Shown here: one piece after another, positions 57,961 through 64,000 of the stretch
How the letters are laid out: the number at the start of each line of letters is the position of its first letter
How positions within the stretch are numbered: the first letter of the stretch is position 1
Assembly: GCF_022968825.1 (NCBI RefSeq)
Contig: NZ_JALHKS010000003.1
Coordinates: forward strand, 62,001 to 126,000
Direction: 5' to 3'
DNA length: 64,000 bases
Origin: Chryseobacterium salipaludis
GTDB taxonomy: Bacteria > Bacteroidota > Bacteroidia > Flavobacteriales > Weeksellaceae
The notes under the pieces: model-generated
Told to the model about the DNA's origin: nothing
Database searches by the model: none
The model's input: the letters and a program-made list of their open reading frames with translations, nothing else
Made by a program: the position numbers and the translations under genes

Positions 57961-58934
57961 AACTTGCGTTCGATCACATAATCCAGCATCAGCTGTAAGG
58001 AAGTGCGCGCTTCAGACTCGGGGAAACCTGCCAGGATGTCGCGCGCTTTTTGCTGGAAATCTTCCATCACGGAAACGGCGTAATCCAGGCCGCCGGAGCT
58101 TTTCACAAACTCGATGAGTTCCTTGACCCGCTTTTTATCAGTGTTGTAGCGGCGAATGGTGTTCAGATAATACTTGCGATCTTGTTCCGAGGCATTGCGC
58201 AGCGAGTAAATCAGCGGCAGTGTCATTTTCTTTTCCTGGATATCGATACCGACCGGTTTACCGATGATATTTGAGGTCAGATAGTCGAATAAATCGTCTT
58301 TAATCTGGAAAGCCATGCCGGTGTAAGTGCCAAATTGCATCATCAGTGACGCTTTCTCTTCTTCCGCAGAGGCGGAAAGAACGCCAATTTCGCAGCACGC
58401 TGCAATCAGGGTTGCCGTTTTCTGACGGATGATTTCGTAATAGACTTCCTCTGTAATGTCGAGCTTGCGCGCTTTTTCAAGTTGCAGTAATTCCCCTTCC
58501 GACATTTCGCGAATCGTGCGCGAAATCACGGCCAGCATATCATATTCCTTGTGATCGGTAGAAAGCAAAACAGCTTTCGATAACAGATAATCACCGACGA
58601 GCACCGCAATTTTGTTTTTCCACAAAGCATTAATGGAGAAAAAGTTTCGGCGCTTAAAACTTTCATCCACCACATCATCATGCACCAGCGTAGCGGTATG
58701 AATCAGTTCGATCATCGAGGCGCCGCGAAAAGTTTTATCAGAAACTTCGCCCACCAGCTTCGCGCAAAGGAAAACGAACATAGGCCGCATCTGCTTGCCT
58801 TTGGTGGTCACAATAAAGCGCGTTACCTTATCCAGCAGCGGTACATTGCTTCGCATCGACTCATAAAACTTCTTTTCAAAAAGTTTCATTTCGTTGCTGA
58901 TGGGTCTTTTGATTTCGGTAACTATATTGGCCAC
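57957..58934 (-). CDS. Polyprenyl diphosphate synthase (IspB-like)
   Basis: This 325-residue trans-prenyltransferase extends farnesyl-PP with IPP to a long chain, most likely the side chain of menaquinone. The first Asp-rich motif is [10 protein letters not shown], the second [10 protein letters not shown], and GKQMRPMFV binds IPP. The start is a GTG at 58932-58934, supported by the family-like [12 protein letters not shown] beginning and lack of an upstream ATG. The stop overlaps the copA stop by 4 nt. Confidence 0.9.
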   Translation of the reverse strand: MANIVTEIKRPISNEMKLFEKKFYESMRSNVPLLDKVTRFIVTTKGKQMRPMFVFLCAKLVGEVSDKTFRGASMIELIHTATLVHDDVVDESFKRRNFFSINALWKNKIAVLVGDYLLSKAVLLSTDHKEYDMLAVISRTIREMSEGELLQLEKARKLDITEEVYYEIIRQKTATLIAACCEIGVLSASAEEEKASLMMQFGTYTGMAFQIKDDLFDYLTSNIIGKPVGIDIQEKKMTLPLIYSLRNASEQDRKYYLNTIRRYNTDKKRVKELIEFVKSSGGLDYAVSVMEDFQQKARDILAGFPESEARTSLQLMLDYVIERKF

Positions 58935-58970
58935 AAAACAGGAATAAGAATGGATAGCATAATAAGCCTA

Positions 58971-58978
58971 CAAATATA
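58971..58978 (-). promoter_or_regulatory. -7 promoter box for the polyprenyl synthase
   Basis: TATATTTG on the minus strand ends about 36 nt before the GTG start. Confidence 0.45.
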
Positions 58979-58996
58979 AGATTTAATCGGGCAATT

Positions 58997-59860
58997 CTAC
59001 GGTAGCGGCTGCACCTTCTCTGCCTGAATAAAATAAAAATAAGGCTTCACTTTGAAAATCGGAATATTAAGCTCTTCACCGGAAATGTAAATTCCCTTTT
59101 CGTTTACGGCAATTCCTTCAATTTGTCCGATGGTAAGGGAAGAACCCAGATAAAACTTCCGACCTTTTTCACCAAAGAAAACACCCGGCTCTGTTTCTTT
59201 GAAAATGCTCATGTACACGTCCGCTTTCCTGGTGTATCCCACCAGATACAAATAACCTTTATGATACGCAGCATCAGTTACTGCATAACCTAAGTGAACA
59301 TATTCCGCTTTTTGTGCAGCCTGCTTCGCTTCACTTTCTGTTTTTAAAATATAATGTGTCGTTCCTTTGGAAAGCCATTCTTTGGTGAAAATGTGGAGGC
59401 TGCCGTTCAGGTGAATCATCGCTTCGGCATCAAAATCAGTGGCAAGCGGCGACGAAGTGAAATCTGATTGTTCAGGATAAAAATACGGTAACGCCACAGT
59501 TGCACTATCAGTCCATTTATAGACAGTTAAATCTTTCCGGTCACCATTGTTATTCCCGACATCGCCTATGAAAAAAGATATTCCATCCGAGGCTAAGGCT
59601 TCCCAGTCTTTATTCTGCAAACCGGTCGGGATGACATTTACAATGTGGCCGTCCATTACATCAATCTCGAAAAGGTCTGCTGTATTTCCGCTGTCGTTTA
59701 AAGTAAAAAGTTTACCATTACGAAACTCAAGCGCCGAAGTTTCTTTCAACGTCTTATTTAATTGAGCAATTCTGTATGGTTTTAATTTAAGCCATTCCAG
59801 CCTTTGGCCATACACCTGCCAACTGATCAGCACTATTAAAAGCGCAAGTATCTTCTTCAT
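58997..59860 (-). CDS. Exported beta-propeller-like protein, unknown function
   Basis: This 287-residue protein has a signal peptide (MKKILALLIVLISWQVYG, cut before QRLEW). The repeats KETSALEFRNGKLFTLNDSG, WEALASDGISFFIGDVGNNN and IEGIAVNEKGIYISGEE are typical of a flavobacterial family of NHL/SdiA-regulated-like propellers. It should be exported; there is no type IX sorting domain at the C-terminus. The function is unknown. Its ATG overlaps the stop of the YoaK-like gene (4 nt), so it is translated after it. Confidence 0.7.
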   Translation of the reverse strand: MKKILALLIVLISWQVYGQRLEWLKLKPYRIAQLNKTLKETSALEFRNGKLFTLNDSGNTADLFEIDVMDGHIVNVIPTGLQNKDWEALASDGISFFIGDVGNNNGDRKDLTVYKWTDSATVALPYFYPEQSDFTSSPLATDFDAEAMIHLNGSLHIFTKEWLSKGTTHYILKTESEAKQAAQKAEYVHLGYAVTDAAYHKGYLYLVGYTRKADVYMSIFKETEPGVFFGEKGRKFYLGSSLTIGQIEGIAVNEKGIYISGEELNIPIFKVKPYFYFIQAEKVQPLP

Positions 59861-60573
59861 CGTTTTCTCAATTTTAAAATCAGCCGGATCCTGATATAGT
59901 CAAATAACAAGCCGCCCAGCAACAAAATGCTGCCGAGATACAATGCCTGAATTCCAACTCTTGTGTATAAAAGTGCGCCACAGATACCGCCGCTGAAAAA
60001 CATCACGATAATGGTGAGCCGAAGTTTAATTGATTTCAGCAGTTTTTTTCTTCTTTCTGTTGTTTTATAAAAATATAACTGAGAAACTTCAATTCCCATA
60101 TCAGTGAATAAGCCGGTGAGATGGGTGGTTCGCACAATCGCGCGCGATATGCTGGTCACCAGCGAGTTCTGCATTCCCATGGCAAACAAAAGCGTAGCGG
60201 CAATTAGTTCAGGCATGGCCGCTTTCAAAGCTGCTCCATAAAAACCAACCACAGCCAGGATCAGTGCTTCCAGTAACACGGGAAATACATACGTGTAACT
60301 GTCGCGGATTCGGGAAAGAGTTTCTACCATAAAGTTAGCCGCGAAAGCGCCAAAGAAAAAAGCAAAGACATACAAGGCAAGATGCACGGCCGCCGGGAAA
60401 TTCAGCAGAAAAACTTCCTCTGTGAAAAAAGCGAAGTGACCCGTTACATTGGTCGTGAGGATGTGTACCGAGAAAAAACCGGCAACGTTTACCGAGCCGG
60501 CTACAAAGGAAAGTAAGGAGGCGAGTTTCAGGTTATGTGCCGGAGTCCGCGTGCGCCCTACGTGAGAAAACAT
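59857..60573 (-). CDS. YoaK/DUF1275 family membrane protein
   Basis: This 238-residue protein has about six hydrophobic helices. SLLSFVAGSVNVAGFFSVHI and TNVTGHFAFFTEEV near the start, GMQNSLVTSISRAIVRTTHLTGLFTDMG in the middle, and RLTIIVMFFSGGICGALLY later are the DUF1275 pattern. No function is established. It is between rlmN (overlap of 1 nt at its ATG) and the propeller gene, in a run of minus-strand genes. Confidence 0.88.
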   Translation of the reverse strand: MFSHVGRTRTPAHNLKLASLLSFVAGSVNVAGFFSVHILTTNVTGHFAFFTEEVFLLNFPAAVHLALYVFAFFFGAFAANFMVETLSRIRDSYTYVFPVLLEALILAVVGFYGAALKAAMPELIAATLLFAMGMQNSLVTSISRAIVRTTHLTGLFTDMGIEVSQLYFYKTTERRKKLLKSIKLRLTIIVMFFSGGICGALLYTRVGIQALYLGSILLLGGLLFDYIRIRLILKLRKR

Positions 60574-61601
60574 TAGCTCTTATTGGCAAGCTGTCCGCAG
60601 GCTGCATCAATATCGCCACCGCGGCTGCGGCGTATCATTACTGTAATGCCCGCATTTTCCAGCTGACGCACATAGTTTTCCTCTGCCTGTTTATTGCATT
60701 GATCATATTTACCGTCGCCGATGGGATTGTACTGAATCAGGTTTACTTTTGACGGCACCTGGCGGCAGTATTTAATTAAAGCTTTGATGTCTTCATCCTG
60801 GTCATTTATTCCTTTCCAGACACAATACTCAAAAGTAACGGTATTGCCCGTAGCCTGATACCAATATTGCAAAGCATCCATAATATCCGTAAGCGGAAAC
60901 TTATCCGAGAAGGGCATAATTTCATTTCGTTTATGCTCAATCGCGGAGTGCAGTGAAAGGGCCAGCTTGACGCGCAGGTTTTCGTCGGCAAGCATTTTAA
61001 TCATTTTTGGGATGCCCGATGTGCTGACGGTAATGCGCCGCGGAGCCATTGCCAAACCTTCCGGCTCGGTAATTTTCTTAATCGCTTCCACCACGTTCTT
61101 ATAATTCATCATCGGTTCGCCCATACCCATGAAAACGATATTGGACAGCGGTCGATCAAAATACATTTTGCTTTGCTGATCAATAAGCGCTACCTGATCC
61201 ACGATCTCGGCAACTTCCAGGTTGCGCATTCTTTTAAGCCTCGCCGTTGCGCAGAATTCGCAGTTTAGCGAACATCCTACCTGAGATGAAACGCAGGCGG
61301 TTGTACGGGTTTCTGTAGGAATGAGTACGGATTCCACCAAAAGTCCGTCATGCAGCCGCACGCCATTTTTAATAGTTCCGTCGTTGGATTTTTGCAGCAG
61401 ATCCACCGAAATCGGATTGATGGTATATTCCTGACTGATGCGGTCGCGCAGAGCTTTCGAAAGATTCGTCATCTCATCAATGGAGTGCAGGTTTTTGCTC
61501 CACAGCCAGTCATACACCTGTTTTGCGCGAAATGGCTTTTCACCCAGGGACACAAAATATTCCTGCAGTTGTTCCAGCGATAAAGTTCGGATATCTTTCA
61601 C
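60573..61601 (-). CDS. rlmN: Dual-specificity 23S rRNA/tRNA methyltransferase RlmN
   Basis: This 342-residue radical SAM enzyme makes 2-methyladenosine at A2503 in 23S rRNA and A37 in tRNAs. The radical SAM cluster motif is NCEFCATA (C-x3-C-x2-C, completed by the preceding GC in VGCSLNCEFC). FMGMGEPMMNYKNV and VSTSGIPKMIK are standard, and the methyl-carrying Cys is in GGDIDAACGQL. The start codon is GTG at 61599-61601, giving the usual MKDIRTLSLEQL. It lies 91 nt downstream of queA. Confidence 0.95.
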   Translation of the reverse strand: MKDIRTLSLEQLQEYFVSLGEKPFRAKQVYDWLWSKNLHSIDEMTNLSKALRDRISQEYTINPISVDLLQKSNDGTIKNGVRLHDGLLVESVLIPTETRTTACVSSQVGCSLNCEFCATARLKRMRNLEVAEIVDQVALIDQQSKMYFDRPLSNIVFMGMGEPMMNYKNVVEAIKKITEPEGLAMAPRRITVSTSGIPKMIKMLADENLRVKLALSLHSAIEHKRNEIMPFSDKFPLTDIMDALQYWYQATGNTVTFEYCVWKGINDQDEDIKALIKYCRQVPSKVNLIQYNPIGDGKYDQCNKQAEENYVRQLENAGITVMIRRSRGGDIDAACGQLANKS

Positions 61602-61692
61602 AGTAATTTAAAATTAAAAAAGATAAATTCCAGTATAACTTAAGTAAAAGCGAAACTGAAATTTATCTTTAGGATAAGTTTTAAGAATTCTC

Positions 61693-62742
61693 TTACAGAA
61701 TCAGCATCGCATCTCCGTAAGAGTAAAATTTATATTTTTCTTTAACAGCTTCCTCATATGCGTGCATCAAAAAATCTTTGCCGGCAAAAGCAGCAATCAT
61801 CATCATCAGCGTAGATTTTGGCGTGTGGAAATTGGTAATCATACAGTTCGCCACACCGAAATCATGCGGCGGGAAAATGAATTTATTGGTCCAGCCGTGG
61901 TAAGGTCCAATTTTCTTGTTGGATGAAACAGAAGTTTCCAGCGTTCGCATGGTGGTTGTACCTACCGCGCACACTCTTCTGCCCTCTTCCACAGCTTTGT
62001 TGATAATGTCCGCATTTTTCTGGTCAATAATGGCTTCTTCTGATTCCATTTTGTGCTTGGATAAATCCTCAACCTCGATCGGGTTAAAAGTTCCCAAGCC
62101 AACGTGCAGTGTAACCTCTGCGAAATCAATTCCTTTAATTTCCAGTCGCTTCATCAGGTGTTTGGAGAAGTGAAGTCCGGCGGTCGGCGCAGCTACGGCA
62201 CCTTCGTGCTTGGCATAAATCGTTTGGTAACGCTCAGCATCTTCCGGTTCTACCTCTCTCTTAATATATTTTGGCAGCGGCGTTTCGCCCAGTTCTTTCA
62301 GTTTTGCGCGGAACTCTTCGTAAGAACCGTCATACAGGAAACGAAGCGTACGGCCGCGGGAAGTCGTGTTATCAATCACTTCTGCAACGAGTGCTTCATC
62401 TTCGGTGAAGAATAATTTATTCCCGATACGGATTTTACGCGCTGGATCTACCAACACATCCCATACTCGGGTTTCGCGGTCCAGCTCACGCAACAGGAAA
62501 ACTTCGATTTTTGCGCCGGTTTTTTCTTTGTTACCGTACAAACGCGCCGGGAATACTTTGGTATTGTTGAAAATGAACAAGTCTTTTTCATCAAAGTAAT
62601 CCACTACATCTTTGAATAGTTTATGTTCGATGGTCTGATCTTTCCGGTGCAAAACCATCAGCCTTGCCTCATCGCGGTGTTCCGCAGGATGCTCAGCTAA
62701 AAGTTCTTCGGGCAGATCAAAGTTAAAATCAGAAGTCTTCAT
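61693..62742 (-). CDS. queA: S-adenosylmethionine:tRNA ribosyltransferase-isomerase
   Basis: This 349-residue enzyme transfers and rearranges ribose from SAM onto preQ1 in tRNA position 34, the penultimate step to queuosine. Start segment [47 protein letters not shown] and [13 protein letters not shown] identify it. With rlmN and MnmD in the window, tRNA and rRNA modification is well represented. No preQ1 riboswitch was recognised upstream. Confidence 0.95.
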   Translation of the reverse strand: MKTSDFNFDLPEELLAEHPAEHRDEARLMVLHRKDQTIEHKLFKDVVDYFDEKDLFIFNNTKVFPARLYGNKEKTGAKIEVFLLRELDRETRVWDVLVDPARKIRIGNKLFFTEDEALVAEVIDNTTSRGRTLRFLYDGSYEEFRAKLKELGETPLPKYIKREVEPEDAERYQTIYAKHEGAVAAPTAGLHFSKHLMKRLEIKGIDFAEVTLHVGLGTFNPIEVEDLSKHKMESEEAIIDQKNADIINKAVEEGRRVCAVGTTTMRTLETSVSSNKKIGPYHGWTNKFIFPPHDFGVANCMITNFHTPKSTLMMMIAAFAGKDFLMHAYEEAVKEKYKFYSYGDAMLIL

Positions 62743-62803
62743 TGTATTTTTTAAATTACGGTTTAAAAATAAGGAGCGAAAAAAGCAGTTTTTTTCGCGA
62801 GTG

Positions 62804-62811
62804 CAAATATA
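62804..62811 (-). promoter_or_regulatory. -7 promoter box for queA
   Basis: TATATTTG on the minus strand ends about 61 nt before the queA ATG. Confidence 0.45.
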
Positions 62812-63145
62812 CGGATTTTAAAAGCCTTTGTCAAGGCCCTTTGCAGGGACGCGATTTCGCCTGCCTCAGTTGTTTTAAAGACGTTTACTAAAAAAAAAAA
62901 CGGTGTTAAAGTTTCATGCGCTAGCAGCGGTGATTTAGCGAGTCAAAAACGTACTGCTGTTATTTGGGCGACCGGACACCAGAAACAGAATCCAGAACTA
63001 AACTTTAAAGTCAGAAAAAATGATGGGCCGAAAACTGAAAATCCGTGACATCAAAAATTTGTTAGCAAACGTTAAAGCTTATTAATACTGGCTTTTTGGT
63101 ACAAACTATGATAATTACAGGCAAATCTAAAAAAGCTTACCTATT
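62812..63145. other. Intergenic gap, no gene seen
   Basis: I find no convincing gene or RNA. A weak GCCTT/AAGGC hairpin lies near 62826-62840, and an A11 run lies near 62890. A 21-codon frame at 63020-63085 has no supporting signal. The right end should carry the promoter of the lipoprotein gene, but no clear -7 box was seen. Confidence 0.4.
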
Positions 63146-63715
63146 ATGAAAAAATTGATTTCGACAGCCTTGCTGGTCGGTGGTTTTGCCTTTTCTGCTG
63201 TAACACTTACCAGTTGCGACCGGATCGAGGAAGCCGTAGAGGATGTGGCGATACCGGTGCCGTTTGATATTCCTCTAAGTATCGAGCAAAAGATTCCGTT
63301 TGCCTCTGTGAAAACAGACTCCTATCTCGCCTACCCGGCAATTGACCTCGACATTGACCTTAATGCCAAGATCAAAGAAGAATATCCGAAGCTTTCTATC
63401 AATAACCTAAAATCCGCAAAACTCTCCAGCTTTAACATCGAATTAAAAGAATCACTTCTGGGTGGGGACTTAAGTGCTGTTCAAAATGCGCGCGTCTATA
63501 TTAAAACACCGGACCTCGAAAAAATTCTTGTCGCCACCGCGGAAAATAATACGTTCGGAGACAAGATTGTTTTTACACCAACGGATGCTGAATTACTTCC
63601 TTATTTCCAAAGCACGAAAAACTCACTGATACTCGAAATTCAGGGACGCAAACTGACACTGGATGAGTTTACAATCAACATCAATCCAAGTTTTAAAATC
63701 TCGGTTGGATTTTAA
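63146..63715 (+). CDS. Lipoprotein of unknown function
   Basis: This 189-residue protein has a signal peptide MKKLISTALLVGGFAFSAVTL with lipobox TSC (Cys 24). The mature domain is beta-rich with many Asp and Pro near the start (VPFDIPLSIEQKIPF, YPAIDLDIDLN) and ends in NINPSFKISVGF, suggesting a small immunoglobulin- or LEA-like beta-sandwich. No family is recognised. It is a single gene with a terminator. Confidence 0.75.
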   Translation: MKKLISTALLVGGFAFSAVTLTSCDRIEEAVEDVAIPVPFDIPLSIEQKIPFASVKTDSYLAYPAIDLDIDLNAKIKEEYPKLSINNLKSAKLSSFNIELKESLLGGDLSAVQNARVYIKTPDLEKILVATAENNTFGDKIVFTPTDAELLPYFQSTKNSLILEIQGRKLTLDEFTININPSFKISVGF

Positions 63716-63729
63716 ATTAAACTATAAAA

Positions 63730-63757
63730 AAACGGCTTCCTAATTGAGAAGCCGTTT
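63730..63757. terminator. Bidirectional terminator
   Basis: A 10-bp perfect stem AAACGGCTTC/GAAGCCGTTT has an 8-nt loop; the T run is stronger on the minus strand. Confidence 0.8.
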
Positions 63758-63761
63758 GTAT

Positions 63762-64000
63762 TTATAATGTTTCTTTCAGCCATTCAAAGAATTCACGCTG
63801 CCAGACCAATCCGTTTTGCGGATTCAGGACCCAGTGATTTTCATTTGGGAAATACAGGAATTTAGATTTCAACCCCCGCAACTGCGCGGCTTGGAAAGCT
63901 TCCTGACCTTGTTCATAGGGTACGCGGTAATCGATCCCACCCTGAATTACCATAATCGGTGTGTTCCAGTTCTTCACGTAGTTTGACGGATTAAACTCGG
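63762..64000 (-). CDS. S9 family peptidase, C-terminal end (cut by window edge)
   Basis: The visible ~79 codons form the end of an alpha/beta-hydrolase domain. They contain the catalytic Asp region IMVIQGGIDYRVPYEQG and the catalytic His in FPNENHWVLNPQN, which match the dipeptidyl-peptidase/acylaminoacyl-peptidase group of S9. The frame is open to the window edge, so the nucleophile Ser and any signal peptide are outside. It is a second S9 peptidase, distinct from the one at 39390. Confidence 0.85.
   Translation of the reverse strand, partial: EFNPSNYVKNWNTPIMVIQGGIDYRVPYEQGQEAFQAAQLRGLKSKFLYFPNENHWVLNPQNGLVWQREFFEWLKETL

Noticed and set aside
62743-62811. preQ1 riboswitch upstream of queA
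   Set aside because: The leader is short and I saw no preQ1-I or preQ1-II pattern.
62888-62900. A11 run as a second slippage site
   Set aside because: It is in a gap with no open frame on either side.
63020-63085. 21-codon frame MMGRKLKIRDIKNLLANVKAY considered as a peptide leader
   Set aside because: It lacks a Gly-Gly cleavage motif, partner genes and a promoter box.

Overview
The window looks like a piece of chromosome from a Flavobacteriia member of the Chryseobacterium/Kaistella type (Weeksellaceae). The evidence is the protein families (MnmD, DUF4294, a GldI-like FKBP lipoprotein, several lipoproteins with SC/AC lipoboxes, a fused DAHP synthase/chorismate mutase) and the promoters. 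A Bacteroidetes-type -7 box, TAnnTTTG, lies just upstream of about twenty genes, while Shine-Dalgarno sequences are mostly absent. The genus was not settled; base composition looks richer in G+C than typical Chryseobacterium, but this was judged by eye. No prophage, insertion sequence, CRISPR array or rRNA operon was seen. This is mostly core genome with some accessory modules.

Layout. 1-1000: two membrane proteins (DUF4153-like, cut by the edge; PAP2). 1100-3782: pyruvate dehydrogenase E1alpha and E2. 3886-7320: lolD, radC, an acyltransferase-like gene, a small membrane protein and soluble pyrophosphatase. 7452-10175: membrane pyrophosphatase fused to an OmpA-like domain. 10210-12441: CorA, a KAS III-like enzyme and a small lipoprotein. 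12518-17088: a complete cyanophycin module, with isoaspartyl peptidase and cyanophycinase on one strand and cyanophycin synthetase divergent. 17189-18900: dnaX, read through a -1 frameshift. 18925-23327: DAHP synthase/chorismate mutase, rsgA, a structured intergenic region, ndk, rpe and an M42 peptidase. 23385-28897: DUF4294 protein, S1/P1 nuclease, NUDIX, mnmD, ilvE and two peptidyl-prolyl isomerase lipoproteins. 28953-29283: an orphan transcription unit without a convincing gene. 29282-39043: K+ channel, Nif3, a coiled-coil protein, aminotransferase, rsmG, an AddB-like nuclease, acyl-CoA dehydrogenase and lipoproteins. 39390-48775: S9 peptidase, DoxX, era, the ku-ligD NHEJ operon, a methyltransferase, map and a HAD protein. 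48839-52930: acyl-ACP desaturase, gpmI, GNAT, sirtuin and initiator tRNA-fMet. 53021-57960: a tsaC-like gene, yaaA, a thioesterase, an unusual HMA-AraC regulator and a copper ATPase. 57957-64000: polyprenyl synthase, beta-propeller protein, YoaK, rlmN, queA, a lipoprotein and the end of another S9 peptidase.

The items most worth a second look are these. (1) dnaX carries an A10 slip site with an upstream AGGAG and a downstream stem-loop, like the E. coli dnaX signal. (2) The membrane pyrophosphatase has its gate glutamate moved to helix 5 and carries an OmpA-like C-terminal domain. (3) The intergenic region between rsgA and ndk holds several hairpins with mutually exclusive pairings and a minus-strand promoter and terminator. 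(4) A CxxC HMA-like domain is fused to an AraC helix-turn-helix next to copA, with direct and inverted repeats in between. (5) The cyanophycin synthesis and breakdown genes form one compact locus. (6) For at least six genes the -7 box ends 3-5 nt before the start codon, which implies leaderless mRNAs.
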